A stretch of 64,000 nucleotides of DNA from Nocardiopsis sinuspersici (GTDB lineage Bacteria; Actinomycetota; Actinomycetes; Streptosporangiales; Streptosporangiaceae), in assembly GCA_008638415.1 (NCBI GenBank), contig VWVT01000002.1, forward strand, positions 372,001-436,000. The letters are read 5' to 3'. This document shows, piece by piece, positions 55,196 to 64,000 of this stretch. Numbering within the stretch: position 1 is the stretch's first letter; each line of letters starts with the position of its first letter. The translations under genes and the position numbers were made by a program. A model generated the notes under the pieces. The model made no database searches. It worked only from the letters and a program-made list of their open reading frames with translations, and was not told the origin of the DNA.

Positions 55196-56686
55196 TCAGG
55201 TCTCGCAGCAGCCGCCCGCGGCGGCGGGCTGCTCGGCCGGGACACCGATCGCGGGCATGCCCAGCAGCACCTCCGGCTTCCTCTCCGGCACCGGGCGGCC
55301 GTTGCGGGCCGCCCAGGCCTCACCCGCACGGGTGCGGCGCAGGCTCCGGACGCCGGAGTCGGACACGAGGTGGTGCGGGGCGGCGTAGGTGACCTCCACG
55401 GTCACCGTGTCGCCGGGGCGCGGCTCCTCGCCGTCGCCGACGGCGAAGTGCACGAGGCGGTTGTCGGGGGCCCGGCCGGACAGGCGGCGGTGCTCGCCGT
55501 CCTTCTTGCCCCCGCCCTCGGAGACCAGCAGCTCGACCTCCCGGCCGACCAGCTTCTGGTTCTCCTCCCAGGAGATCCGGTCCTGGAGGTCGACGAGCCG
55601 CTGGTAACGGTCCTTGACCACGTCCGGCGGCACCTGGCCGTCCATGGTGGCGGCCGGGGTTCCGGGACGCTTGGAGTACTGGAAGGTGAACGCCATGGCG
55701 AAGCGCGCCTCGCGGACCACGTGCAGCGTCTCCTGGAAGTCCTCCTCGGTCTCGCCGGGGAAGCCCACGATGATGTCGGTGGTGATCGCGGCGTGCGGCA
55801 TGGCGGCGCGCACCTTCTCCACGATGTTCAGGAAGCGCTCCTGGCGGTAGGAGCGCCGCATGTCCTTGAGGACCTTGCTCGACCCCGACTGCAGCGGCAT
55901 GTGCAGCTGCGGCATGACGTTGGGGGTCTCGGCCATGGCCTCGATGACGTCGTCGGTGAAGTCGCGCGGGTGCGGGGAGGTGAAGCGGACCCGCTCCAGC
56001 CCCTCGATCCCGCCGCAGGCGCGCAGCAGCTTGGAGAAGGCCTGCCGGTCGCCGAAGCCGCTGCCGTAGGCGTTGACGTTCTGGCCGAGCAGGGTGACCT
56101 CGCTGACGCCCTCGTCGACCAGCGCGCGCACCTCGGCGAGCACGTCGCCGGGGCGGCGGTCCTGCTCCTTGCCCCGCAGCGCGGGCACGATGCAGAAGGT
56201 GCAGGTGTTGTTGCAGCCGACGGAGACCGACACCCACGCCGCGTAGGCAGACTCGCGGCGGCTGGGCAGCGTGGAGGGGAAGTGCTCCAGCGACTCGGCG
56301 ATCTCCACCTGCGCCTCCTTCTGGACGCGTGCGCGTTCCAGCAGGGTGGGCAGGGACCCGATGTTGTGGGTGCCGAACACGACGTCGACCCAGGGCGCGC
56401 GGCGCGTAATCTCACCGCGGTCCTTCTGCGCCAGGCAGCCCCCGACGGCGATCTGCATGCCCGGGTTGGCGTCCTTGACCGGGCGCAGGTGCCCGAGGTT
56501 GCCGTACAGGCGGTTGTCGGCGTTCTCCCGGACCGCACAGGTGTTGAAGACGACGATGTCTGCGGTGGTGTCCTCGGCTGCGCGCGCGTACCCAGCGTCC
56601 TCCAGCAGACCGGAGAGGCGCTCGGAGTCGTGGACGTTCATCTGGCAGCCGTAGGTCCGCACTTGGTAGGTACGACTCTGGCTCAC
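55196..56686 (-). CDS. miaB: tRNA-2-methylthio-N6-dimethylallyladenosine synthase
   Basis: A 496-residue radical SAM methylthiotransferase acting on the A37 product of MiaA. The UPF0004 domain has its three Cys in [15 protein letters not shown] and GGCLAQKD. The radical SAM motif is [17 protein letters not shown] domain follows near residue 400. The chain ends in an extra GGCCET. The ATG at 56686 begins [17 protein letters not shown], the standard start. It belongs to the actinobacterial recA-recX-miaB-miaA-dapF-hflX neighbourhood. Confidence 0.96.
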   Translation of the reverse strand: MSQSRTYQVRTYGCQMNVHDSERLSGLLEDAGYARAAEDTTADIVVFNTCAVRENADNRLYGNLGHLRPVKDANPGMQIAVGGCLAQKDRGEITRRAPWVDVVFGTHNIGSLPTLLERARVQKEAQVEIAESLEHFPSTLPSRRESAYAAWVSVSVGCNNTCTFCIVPALRGKEQDRRPGDVLAEVRALVDEGVSEVTLLGQNVNAYGSGFGDRQAFSKLLRACGGIEGLERVRFTSPHPRDFTDDVIEAMAETPNVMPQLHMPLQSGSSKVLKDMRRSYRQERFLNIVEKVRAAMPHAAITTDIIVGFPGETEEDFQETLHVVREARFAMAFTFQYSKRPGTPAATMDGQVPPDVVKDRYQRLVDLQDRISWEENQKLVGREVELLVSEGGGKKDGEHRRLSGRAPDNRLVHFAVGDGEEPRPGDTVTVEVTYAAPHHLVSDSGVRSLRRTRAGEAWAARNGRPVPERKPEVLLGMPAIGVPAEQPAAAGGCCET

Positions 56687-56998
56687 GGCCCCAGGCTATC
56701 CGGTACCGCGGACCGTACGGGGCCCGTCGGCGCATCCCTCTCCGGCGCACTCCTCGGCCCTTCCGCCCTGACATGGGACGACACCGGCGAATCGCGGAAC
56801 ACGGGGAGGCTGTACGTGCCCGGAGGGGGTCCGTGTGAGACGCTGAAGCACGGAACCGCGACTGGGAGCGACAAACACACACCTAATCCTCCAAACAGGT
56901 AACAGTTTCGCCGATCACGCCGTAACAAGTCTGCTACTCCGCAGACGGGCGGCGCTTTTGTGATGACACGGCAACACGGACCCGTTAGGTTCGCGGGC
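56687..56998 (+). promoter_or_regulatory. miaB-gluA divergent region with strong gluA promoter
   Basis: A 312-base gap with no gene. -35 ATGACA (56963-56968), a 17-base spacer and -10 TAGGTT (56986-56991) place the transcription start at or one base before the gluA ATG (56999), so the message is leaderless. GTCTGC (56929-56934) and GCAGAC (56941-56946) form a 6-6-6 inverted repeat just upstream of the -35, a possible activator or repressor site. The section from 56875 to 56935 is unusually A/C-rich. Confidence 0.65.
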
Positions 56999-57742
56999 AT
57001 GACCTCAACTCCTCTCGTCGTGCTGGAGAACGTCAACAAGCACTTCGGCGACCTGCACGTGCTCCGCGACATCAATCTGACGGTGAACTCCGGCGAGGTG
57101 GTAGTCGTCATCGGGCCCTCGGGCTCCGGCAAGTCGACTCTGTGCCGCACGATCAACCGCCTGGAGCCCATCGACTCCGGGACGATCACCCTGGACGGAC
57201 AGCCGCTGCCCGCCGAGGGGCGCGGCCTGGCCAGACTCCGCAGCGACGTGGGCATGGTCTTCCAGTCGTTCAACCTGTTCGCGCACAAGACCGTGCTGCA
57301 GAACGTGACCCTGGGGCCCACCAAGGTCCTGCGCATGGGCAGGGCGGAGGCCGACAAGCGCGGCATGGAACTGCTGGACCGTGTGCAGATCGGCAACCAG
57401 GCGGACAAGTACCCGGCACAGCTCTCCGGCGGCCAGCAGCAGCGCGTGGCGATCGCCCGCGCCCTGGCGATGAACCCCAAGGTGCTCCTCTTCGACGAGC
57501 CCACGTCCGCCCTGGACCCGGAGATGGTCCAGGAGGTCCTCGACGTCATGACCGACCTGGCCGGCGAGGGCATGACGATGGTCGTGGTCACCCACGAGAT
57601 GGGGTTCGCGCGCCGTGCCGCCAACCGGGTCGTCTTCATGGCCGACGGGCAGATCGTCGAGGAGAACACCCCGGAGGAGTTCTTCACCAACCCCCGGTCC
57701 GAGCGGGCCCAGGACTTCCTCTCCAAGATCCTGACCCACTAG
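56999..57742 (+). CDS. gluA: Glutamate-type ABC transporter ATPase
   Basis: A 247-residue ABC ATPase of the polar amino acid family. Walker A is GPSGSGKST, the Q-loop VFQSFNLF, the signature LSGGQQQRV and Walker B VLLFDEP with the switch His in VTHEMGF. It powers uptake of glutamate or a related amino acid and is the first gene of gluABCD, in the same order as the corynebacterial operon. The ATG at 56999 lies at the predicted transcription start. Confidence 0.93.
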   Translation: MTSTPLVVLENVNKHFGDLHVLRDINLTVNSGEVVVVIGPSGSGKSTLCRTINRLEPIDSGTITLDGQPLPAEGRGLARLRSDVGMVFQSFNLFAHKTVLQNVTLGPTKVLRMGRAEADKRGMELLDRVQIGNQADKYPAQLSGGQQQRVAIARALAMNPKVLLFDEPTSALDPEMVQEVLDVMTDLAGEGMTMVVVTHEMGFARRAANRVVFMADGQIVEENTPEEFFTNPRSERAQDFLSKILTH

Positions 57743-57787
57743 GTTTCCCCGCATTCTTCGCACGAACCAAGGAAGAGGTACCCCAAC

Positions 57788-58636
57788 ATGCGAGTTCGTC
57801 GCATCAGCAGCATCCTGGGCGGCACCGCGGCCCTGGCCTTCGCCCTCAGCGCCTGCGGCACCGCCGACGTCGGCGGTGGCGGCAACGACAGCGGCGACGG
57901 CGACGGTGGCGGCGAGACCATCACCATCGGCGTCAAGTACGACCAGCCCGGCCTGGGCCTGCTCAAGGGCGACGCCCCCGTCGGCTTCGACGTGGACGTG
58001 GCCACCTACATCGCCGGCGAGCTCGGCTACGAGCCCGAGCAGATCGAGTGGGCCGAGGCCGCCTCCGCCAACCGCGAGTCCTTCCTCCAGCAGGGCACCG
58101 TCGACATGGTGATCGCCACCTACTCGATCACCGACGAGCGCCGCCAGGTCGTCGACTTCGCCGGCCCGTACTACGTGGCCCAGCAGGACATCCTGGTCAA
58201 GGGCGACAACGAGGACATCCAGGGCCCGGAGGACCTCGAAGGCAAGGTGCTGTGCTCGGCCTCCGGCTCCCGGTCGGCCCACAACATCGTCGACGAGATG
58301 GAGATCGACGCCGAGCTGCGCGAGGCCGGCAACTACTCCGAGTGCCTGTCGCTGCTCGGCAACGGCGCCGTCGACGCGGTGACCACCGACAACACCATCC
58401 TCGCGGGCTTCGCCGCGCAGAACCCCGGCACCTACCGGATGGTCAACAACCCCTTCGGTGAGGAGCGCTACGGCGTCGGCCTGCCCGCCGGCTCCACCGA
58501 GCGCTGCGAGGAGGTCAACGCGGCCATCGTCAAGATGTGGGAGGAGGGCGTCGCCCTCGACGCCCTGAAGAAGGCCTTCGGCGAGACCGACTTCGCCTAC
58601 GAGGAGAGCACTCCCGAGGTCGACGCCTGCAAGTAA
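57788..58636 (+). CDS. gluB: Glutamate-type ABC transporter binding lipoprotein
   Basis: A 282-residue solute-binding lipoprotein. The signal peptide ends in the lipobox LSAC, with Cys23 lipidated, followed by a Gly/Asp-rich linker. The SBP family 3 domain has ITIGVKYDQPGLGLLKGD, GFDVDVATYIAGELG, DMVIATYSITDERRQVVDF, and a Cys pair (VLCSASGS with YSECLSLLG) likely to form a disulfide. AAGGAA precedes the ATG. It captures glutamate or aspartate at the membrane surface. Confidence 0.93.
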   Translation: MRVRRISSILGGTAALAFALSACGTADVGGGGNDSGDGDGGGETITIGVKYDQPGLGLLKGDAPVGFDVDVATYIAGELGYEPEQIEWAEAASANRESFLQQGTVDMVIATYSITDERRQVVDFAGPYYVAQQDILVKGDNEDIQGPEDLEGKVLCSASGSRSAHNIVDEMEIDAELREAGNYSECLSLLGNGAVDAVTTDNTILAGFAAQNPGTYRMVNNPFGEERYGVGLPAGSTERCEEVNAAIVKMWEEGVALDALKKAFGETDFAYEESTPEVDACK

Positions 58637-58717
58637 GGCCCCTCCTCTGACCGCACGCCCCGCGGCGGGGCCGGACGCGTCCGGCCCCGCCGCCCGGCCC
58701 CTGACCAGCTGGGACCC

Positions 58718-59392
58718 ATGGAAGCCTTTCTCAGCAATATCGACAGGGTTGTCGACGGTTTCTCATGGACCGTCCGGCTCACCCTCCTCAGCGCCCTCTT
58801 CTCCTTCGCCCTGGGCGTCCTGCTCACCGCCATGCGGGTCTCCCCCGTCCCGCTGCTGCGCGGTCTGGCCACCGCCTACGTCGAAGGCGTCCGCAGCACG
58901 CCCCTGACCCTCGTCCTGCTGTTCTGCGGACTGGGTCTGAACAGCGCGCTCGGCCTGCACCTGTCCGGCACCGTCGCGCTGGACGTCTTCTGGTGGGCGG
59001 TGATCGGCCTGTCCGCCTACACCGCCTGCTTCGTCTCCGAGTCGCTGCGCGCGGGCATCAACACGATCCCCCTCGGCCAGGTCGAGGCGGCCCGTTCGCT
59101 GGGCCTGACCTTCACCCAGAACCTGCGGCTGATCGTCATCCCGCAGGCGCTGCGCGCCGTCGTCGGCCCGCTGGGCAGTGTGCTCATCGCGCTGACCAAG
59201 AACACGACCGTCGCCTCCGTCGCGGGGCTGGGCGTCCAGGAGGCGTCCCGGGAGATGAAGCTCATGTTCGACCAGGGCGTCGCGCCGGTCCTGCCGACCT
59301 TCGTCGGCTTCGCGCTCGGCTTCCTGATCCTGACCCTGCCGATGGGCTACTTCTTCGGCTGGCTCTCCAAGCGCGTGGCGGTGGTCCGGTGA
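58718..59392 (+). CDS. gluC: Glutamate-type ABC transporter permease, first subunit
   Basis: A 224-residue permease of the HisM/GlnP type with about five membrane spans. The N-terminal amphipathic helix (FLSNIDRVVDGFSWTVRLTL) is followed by the EAA loop around LGQVEAARSLGLTFTQNLRL. The ATG at 58718 lies 81 bases after gluB. Its stop overlaps the gluD start (GTGA). It forms the channel with GluD. Confidence 0.92.
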   Translation: MEAFLSNIDRVVDGFSWTVRLTLLSALFSFALGVLLTAMRVSPVPLLRGLATAYVEGVRSTPLTLVLLFCGLGLNSALGLHLSGTVALDVFWWAVIGLSAYTACFVSESLRAGINTIPLGQVEAARSLGLTFTQNLRLIVIPQALRAVVGPLGSVLIALTKNTTVASVAGLGVQEASREMKLMFDQGVAPVLPTFVGFALGFLILTLPMGYFFGWLSKRVAVVR

Positions 59393-60489
59393 GCACGCAG
59401 AAATCCGTCCTCTTCGACACACCCGGCCCCAGGGCCCGTGCGCGCAACGTCGTCTACACCGTCATCACGCTGGTCCTGTTCGCGGTCGGCCTGGCGGTCC
59501 TCTACCTGGGGTTCAACGACTACTTCCGGGGAGAGAGGCCCTCCCTGTTCGACCCGGCCACCTGGGCGGTCAACCCCTCCGGTGAGTGGACGGCGGACAA
59601 GTGGGAGCCGTTCCTGCGGCCCGGCACGTGGACCGACTACGTCATCCCGGGCCTGCGGAACACCCTGACCGCGGCCCTGACCGCCTCGGTCCTGGCCATC
59701 GTCTTCGGCCTGGTGTTCGGCATCGGGCGCATGTCCCAGCACTGGTGGATCCGTGTCCCGTCCGGAGCCGTCGTGGAGTTCTTCCGCGGCATCCCGCTGC
59801 TGATCCTGATCTTCTTCACCATGGCCCTGCCCATCGTGGCCTACCAGGTGTTCGACATCCCCACCGGCACCTTCCAGGTGACCGCCCTGGCCGCCGTCGT
59901 CACGGGTCTGACCCTGTACAACGGCTCCGTGCTGGCGGAGGTCTTCCGCGCGGGCATCCTCGCCGTGCCCAAGGGGCAGTCCGAGGCGGCGCAGGCCATC
60001 GGGATGACCAGGAGCCAGAACATGTGGCTGATCCTGATCCCGCAGGCGATCACCGCGATGATGCCCGCGATCGTCGCGCAGCTCGTGGTCCTGCTCAAGG
60101 ACTCCGCGCTGGGCTACATCGTCGCCTTCCCCGAGATGCTGCGCAGCTTCACCCTGCTGGCGACGCGCGAGGGCAACGTGATCCCCGCGGCGATCATCTG
60201 CGCGGTCATCTACATCGTCATCAACTTGTCCCTGAGCCGGGTCGCGATCTGGCTGGAGCGCCGCAACTCCCGCCGCGGCCGGGTCTCGGCCAAGCCCGCG
60301 GACGCCGAGAACGAGCCGGTGAAGGCCGACACGACCACCGGCCCCGCGGGCACCGTCGCGGTGGAGACCACCGTGCAGGAGCCCCTGCCGGACACGCTCA
60401 GCGAGGACGGCCCCGCCGAGCCCGGTGACGACGATGACGACGACGGCGATGCCACCAGTGGTGACGCCCCCCGGGACGGGCGGGACTGA
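59389..60489 (+). CDS. gluD: Glutamate-type ABC transporter permease, second subunit
   Basis: A 366-residue permease. One extra N-terminal span (YTVITLVLFAVGLAVLYLG) is followed by the usual five-span core with the EAA loop PKGQSEAAQAIGMTRSQNMW. The last 75 residues form a soluble, acidic and disordered tail with a run of six Asp, which is not part of the family core. The GTG at 59389 overlaps the gluC stop. Last gene of the operon, closed by a hairpin at 60509. Confidence 0.92.
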   Translation: MSTQKSVLFDTPGPRARARNVVYTVITLVLFAVGLAVLYLGFNDYFRGERPSLFDPATWAVNPSGEWTADKWEPFLRPGTWTDYVIPGLRNTLTAALTASVLAIVFGLVFGIGRMSQHWWIRVPSGAVVEFFRGIPLLILIFFTMALPIVAYQVFDIPTGTFQVTALAAVVTGLTLYNGSVLAEVFRAGILAVPKGQSEAAQAIGMTRSQNMWLILIPQAITAMMPAIVAQLVVLLKDSALGYIVAFPEMLRSFTLLATREGNVIPAAIICAVIYIVINLSLSRVAIWLERRNSRRGRVSAKPADAENEPVKADTTTGPAGTVAVETTVQEPLPDTLSEDGPAEPGDDDDDDGDATSGDAPRDGRD

Positions 60490-60508
60490 CCCCTTCCCTC
60501 CCGGCCCC

Positions 60509-60546
60509 ACGGCCCCGCCCGCGCCTCGGAGCGCGGACGGGGCCGT
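60509..60546 (+). terminator. Terminator of the glu operon
   Basis: ACGGCCCCGCCCGCGC (60509-60524) pairs with 60531-60546 at 15 of 16 positions around a six-base loop, 20 bases after the gluD stop. Confidence 0.75.
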
Positions 60547-60644
60547 CGTCGTTTCCACGGCCCTCGCGGTGCTGCGCGGAAAAGCGTCTGAGGACTAAGG
60601 TCGACATGTCATCTGATCGAACCCACGACCCTTCCTGAGCGGAC

Positions 60645-62810
60645 ATGTCTGAACTGTCGAGCCCCCACGGCTCCTGGCCATCGCCCATCAGCGCCGGTGA
60701 CGTCGCCCGAGGAGTGCGGCGCATGGCGTTCCCGTCCGTCGTCGACGGGACCGTCTGGTGGGAGGAGGGACGTCCGGAGGAGGGGCGCACCACCCTCATG
60801 CGGCGCGACACCGACGGGACGGTGACCGAGCTGCTGCCCGCTCCCTGGAGCGTCGGCACCCGGGTGCACGAGTACGGGGGACGCGCCCACCTGCCGGTCC
60901 CCCGCCGCGACGACAAGGCCATCACCCGTATGGGCGTGGTGTTCTCCTCCTCCGCCGACCAGCGCCTGTACCTGCTGGAACACGGCTCCCGGGAACCGTT
61001 TCCGCTCACCCCCGACGACGAGGCCGCCTCCCGCTACGCCGACCCCGCGCTGAGCGCGGACGGGCGCGGCGTGCTGTGCGTGCGCGAGCGGCACGAGGAC
61101 GACTCGGTCCGCCGCTCGGTGGTGTCGGTGCCGCTGTCCGGCCGGGGCGCGCAGGACCCGTCGGCGGTGCGCGAGCTGGTCTCGGGCGCGGACTTCTACG
61201 CGTCGCCCACACCGTCGCCCGACGGCGCCCACCTGGCGTACGTGCGGTGGAACCACCCCCGGATGCCGTGGGACGGCAGCGAGCTGCGGGTGGGCGCCCT
61301 GGACGCGTCCGGGCTGTCCGGCGAGTACACACTCAAGGGCGGTGTGGACGAGTCGGTGGTCTCCCCGACCTGGGTGGACGACACGACGCTGTACGTGGCC
61401 TCCGACTGGCCGGGCTGGTGGAACCTGTACCAGGCCGGGATGACCGGGCAGGCGATCGCGCTGTACCCGGCCGAGGAGGAGTTCCACGCGCCGCCGGGGC
61501 GGCTGGGCAACCGGTCCTTCTGCGTACTGGACTCGGGCGTGGTCGTGGCGCTGCACGGGAACGCGGACATGACCCCGAGCGTGTACGACCCCGACACCCT
61601 GGACCTGACGCCGGTGCGGACCGAGCTGACCACGTGGTCGATGCTGGACACCGACGGGCGCGCGGTGGTGGCGGTGGCCTCCTCACCGACCGAGCCGCAG
61701 TGCCTGGTGCGGCTGGACCCGGGCTCGGGAGGCGTGGAGGTGCTGCGCCGCTCCGCCGAGGAGCTGCCGTACGCCGCCTACCTGCCGGTTCCCCGGAGGG
61801 AGACCCTGCCCGGGCGGTACGGGGCACCGGTGAACGCGAACGTGTACCCGCCGACCAACCCCGACGTCGCGGCGGAGGGGCCCGCCCCGTACGTGGTGTG
61901 GGCGCACGGCGGTCCGGTGTCGGCGAGCACGCTGGAGTTCGACCCGGTCAAGGCCTACTTCACCAGTCGTGGGATCGGCGTGGTGGACGTCAACTACGGC
62001 GGTTCCACCGGGTACGGACGCTCGTACCGCAAACGCCTGCACAAGGAGTGGGGCGTGGTGGACGTGGAGGACTGCGCGGCCGCCGCGCGGGCCCTGGTGG
62101 AACAGGGCGCCGCCGATCCGGAGCGGCTGGCGATCCGCGGGCCGAGCGCGGGCGGGTACACGGCCCTGATGGCGCTGACCGGCGACACGTTCGCGGGCGG
62201 GGTGTCCCTCTTCGGCGTGACGGACCTGTTGGGGTTCAGCGACACCACGCACGACTTCGAGTCGCACTTCCTGGACTCCCTGGTGGGAACGCTGCCGGGG
62301 TTCGCGGAGCGGTACCGGGAGAGGTCGCCGGTCCACCGGGCCGAGGACGTCGGCGCGCCGGTACTGCTGTTGCAGGGCCTGGAGGACAAGGTGGTGACAC
62401 CGGACCAGGCCACTGCTATGGCGACGGCGCTGGGGCGGCGCGGGGCGCCGTACGCGCTGTTGGAGTTCGAGGGCGAGGCGCACGGGTTCGTCTCGCAGGA
62501 CGTGCGCGTCCGCGCGCTGGAGGCGGAGCTGGCCTTCTACGCGCGTGTGCTCGGCTTCGAGGCGGACGTGGCGCCGCTGGAGCTGGTGACCACGCCTCCC
62601 GAACCGCGCCCGGAGCCGGAGGCCTCCGCGGAGGAGCCTGGTCCGGCCGGGGACACCGGGGACGAAGGTACCGCTGCGTCCGGAGAGGACGAGACCGCCG
62701 GGGACACCGCTGCCGCCGAGGCCGACGCGGATCCCGAGGCGCAGGCCACCGGGGCCGTCGGGGAGGCGCCGCGTTCCGCAGGCACCGCGACTCCCGCCAC
62801 CTCGGACTGA
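60645..62810 (+). CDS. S9-family prolyl-oligopeptidase-like peptidase
   Basis: A 721-residue cytoplasmic serine peptidase with an N-terminal beta-propeller (residues 1-380) and a C-terminal alpha/beta-hydrolase. The catalytic residues are Ser501 in GPSAGGY, Asp581 in GLEDKVV and His613 in GEAHGF. The oxyanion stretch is VWAHGGPVSASTLEFDP. The family includes dipeptidyl and acylaminoacyl peptidases. The last 75 residues are an acidic Ala/Glu/Thr-rich tail outside the fold. No signal peptide. It stands alone between the glu operon and recX. Confidence 0.9.
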   Translation: MSELSSPHGSWPSPISAGDVARGVRRMAFPSVVDGTVWWEEGRPEEGRTTLMRRDTDGTVTELLPAPWSVGTRVHEYGGRAHLPVPRRDDKAITRMGVVFSSSADQRLYLLEHGSREPFPLTPDDEAASRYADPALSADGRGVLCVRERHEDDSVRRSVVSVPLSGRGAQDPSAVRELVSGADFYASPTPSPDGAHLAYVRWNHPRMPWDGSELRVGALDASGLSGEYTLKGGVDESVVSPTWVDDTTLYVASDWPGWWNLYQAGMTGQAIALYPAEEEFHAPPGRLGNRSFCVLDSGVVVALHGNADMTPSVYDPDTLDLTPVRTELTTWSMLDTDGRAVVAVASSPTEPQCLVRLDPGSGGVEVLRRSAEELPYAAYLPVPRRETLPGRYGAPVNANVYPPTNPDVAAEGPAPYVVWAHGGPVSASTLEFDPVKAYFTSRGIGVVDVNYGGSTGYGRSYRKRLHKEWGVVDVEDCAAAARALVEQGAADPERLAIRGPSAGGYTALMALTGDTFAGGVSLFGVTDLLGFSDTTHDFESHFLDSLVGTLPGFAERYRERSPVHRAEDVGAPVLLLQGLEDKVVTPDQATAMATALGRRGAPYALLEFEGEAHGFVSQDVRVRALEAELAFYARVLGFEADVAPLELVTTPPEPRPEPEASAEEPGPAGDTGDEGTAASGEDETAGDTAAAEADADPEAQATGAVGEAPRSAGTATPATSD

Positions 62811-62853
62811 GCCCGGGCACCGGGGCCGGGCTCGGCCGCCGGACGGCGGCGGC

Positions 62854-63441
62854 TCAGAGCCCCGGCCCGTCCGGGTCGGTGTCCACGCTCTCGTGTTCGA
62901 GCTCCTCGCGGACCAACCGGTAGGACAGGCCCGACGGGTAGCCCTTGCGGGCGAGCGCGCCCAGGGCGCGGCGGATCCGGGTCTCCCTGTCCTTGCCCCG
63001 GCTGTTGGCCAGGCGGCGGCGGGCCAGGGCGCGGGCGGCCTCCTCCTCGTCCTGGTCGCTGAGCTCGCCGACGGCCTCCTGGACGGTGTCCTCCTCCACG
63101 CCGCGGGTGCGCAGCTCCTGGGCCAGCGCACGGCGGGACAGGCGCCTGCTGTGGTGGCGGGAGGACACCCAGGCCCGGGCGAAGGTCGCGTCGTCGATCA
63201 GCCCGGCCTCGCCGAACGTGTCCAGGACCGAGGTGATGACCTCCTCGGGGAACTCCCTGCGGTGCAGTGCCCGCTCCAGTTGGGCGCGGGTGCGCGGGGA
63301 GTGGGTGAGCATCCGCAGGACCAGGGCCCGGACCTTGGCCTCGGGGTCCTCCCCGGGCGAGCCGCGCCCGCCCGGGGAGGGATCGTCCTCTTCGGACCCG
63401 GGTTGGTGGGGCCGGTCCTGGAACCGGCTCCCCTCACGCAT
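62854..63441 (-). CDS. recX: Regulatory protein RecX
   Basis: A 195-residue modulator that caps or inhibits RecA filaments. It has a charged 35-residue N-terminal extension, then three helical repeats: [41 protein letters not shown] and the C-terminal [27 protein letters not shown]. The ATG at 63441 lies inside the recA 3' end (8-base overlap), so translation is coupled to recA, as is common in actinobacteria. Confidence 0.93.
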   Translation of the reverse strand: MREGSRFQDRPHQPGSEEDDPSPGGRGSPGEDPEAKVRALVLRMLTHSPRTRAQLERALHRREFPEEVITSVLDTFGEAGLIDDATFARAWVSSRHHSRRLSRRALAQELRTRGVEEDTVQEAVGELSDQDEEEAARALARRRLANSRGKDRETRIRRALGALARKGYPSGLSYRLVREELEHESVDTDPDGPGL

Positions 63442-64000
63442 CCGTCGCGGGCGCCTTGGTCGTCCTGGCCGCGGCGCGCTTGGCGGGGGCCTTGGCCGCG
63501 GCCACGGCCTCCTTGGCGGACTCGGCGGATCCGGCGGTGTCGGCGGCCGGAGCGGAGGCGGAGTCGGCGGCCGCCCCGGAGGCGCTGTCGTCACCCAGGG
63601 AGGGCACGCCCAGCTTCTCCTTGATCTTCTTCTCGATCTCGTTGGACACGTCGACGTTCTCGCGCAGGAACTTGCGCGAGTTCTCCTTGCCCTGGCCCAG
63701 CTGGGTGCCGTCGTAGGTGAACCAGGCACCCGACTTGCGCACGATGCCGTGCTCCACGCCCAGGTCGATGAGGCTGCCCTCGCGGGAGACGCCCACACCG
63801 TAGAGGATGTCGAACTCGGCCTGCTTGAAGGGCGGGGCCACCTTGTTCTTGACGACCTTGACGCGGGTGCGGTTGCCGACCGCGTCGGTGCCGTCCTTGA
63901 GCGTCTCGATGCGGCGCACGTCCAGGCGCACCGACGAGTAGAACTTCAGCGCCTTGCCACCGGTCGTCGTCTCGGGCGAGCCGAACATGACGCCGACCTT
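63434..64000 (-). CDS. recA: Recombinase RecA, 3' part (partial)
   Basis: The frame enters from the right edge; the C-terminal 188 or so residues are visible. They start within [20 protein letters not shown], which includes loop L2, and continue through [38 protein letters not shown] and the C-terminal [30 protein letters not shown]. An Ala/Lys-rich acidic tail of about 50 residues follows. No intein lies in the visible part; Walker A and B are outside the window. Upstream partner of recX. Confidence 0.96.
   Translation of the reverse strand, partial: KVGVMFGSPETTTGGKALKFYSSVRLDVRRIETLKDGTDAVGNRTRVKVVKNKVAPPFKQAEFDILYGVGVSREGSLIDLGVEHGIVRKSGAWFTYDGTQLGQGKENSRKFLRENVDVSNEIEKKIKEKLGVPSLGDDSASGAAADSASAPAADTAGSAESAKEAVAAAKAPAKRAAARTTKAPATDA

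Noticed and set aside
56870-56998. Possible riboswitch upstream of gluA
   Set aside because: The best promoter places transcription start at the ATG, leaving no leader; the 6-6-6 inverted repeat lies upstream of the promoter and must act as DNA.
63434-64000. Possible intein in RecA, since RecA inteins occur in related actinobacteria
   Set aside because: The visible 3' part reads continuously as RecA; the usual insertion sites lie upstream, outside the window.

Overview
The window is GC-rich DNA, about 70 percent or more G+C, with frequent GTG and TTG starts, a CIRCE/HrcA-controlled dnaJ, glcDEF, and the actinobacterial orders hrcA-dnaJ-rsmE and phoH-ybeY-hlyC-era. Gene content points to a filamentous actinobacterium. 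Something near Nocardiopsis or Thermobifida (Streptosporangiales) is my inference; no rRNA or other marker proves it. I saw no tRNA, rRNA, CRISPR array or prophage.

Layout. 1-9576: purine catabolism, with a partial uraD, uraH, uricase, an NCS2-type urate/xanthine permease, a LysR regulator and allantoicase on the plus strand. Facing them on the minus strand are an HpcH/HpaI-type aldolase and allantoinase, divergent from an IclR regulator. 9769-15983: a minus-strand housekeeping run of a HIT protein, PhoH (carrying an intein), YbeY, a CBS-domain membrane protein, a deaminase-like protein and Era. 16201-17615: an ECF-type sigma factor with a small membrane protein. 17730-20662: hrcA-dnaJ-rsmE under a CIRCE-like operator. 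20806-25104: a DUF3097 protein, two DUF4870 membrane proteins with Gln/Gly/Pro/Tyr-rich N-termini, and hemW. 25190-32146: a maltose-type sugar locus with a LacI regulator, a GH13 glucosidase and a three-gene ABC importer without its own ATPase. 32395-41188: lepA, an exported hypothetical protein, rpsT, comEA, comEC, holA. 41201-44394: an imidazolonepropionase-like enzyme and hflX. 44733-50704: malate synthase and the glycolate oxidase subunits glcD, glcE, glcF. 50928-56686: dapF, miaA, a TetR-cytochrome P450 pair and miaB. 56999-60489: a glutamate-type ABC importer. 60645-64000: an S9 peptidase, recX and the 3' end of recA.

How the genes fit together. Urate is taken up, oxidised and opened to allantoin and then allantoate; allantoicase yields urea and ureidoglycolate, a glyoxylate precursor. 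Glyoxylate can enter central metabolism through malate synthase, whose gene lies beside glycolate oxidase about 36 kb away. The aldolase coupled to allantoinase may also act on a glyoxylate-level intermediate; this is inference.

Most notable: (1) a 360-residue intein in PhoH whose residues match the class 3 (WCT) splicing type and which keeps both LAGLIDADG motifs; (2) a roughly 215-bp TA-flanked, inverted-repeat-ended element between glcF and dapF that supplies the last base of the dapF stop codon; (3) an allantoinase frame with no stop codon at its expected end, running on through the terminator and antisense to allantoicase; (4) a matched pair of 15-bp inverted repeats upstream of lysR and allantoicase; (5) a perfect 23-bp palindrome at the predicted start of transcription of the tetR-P450 pair; (6) long near-identical repeats building a prion-like domain in a DUF4870 protein.
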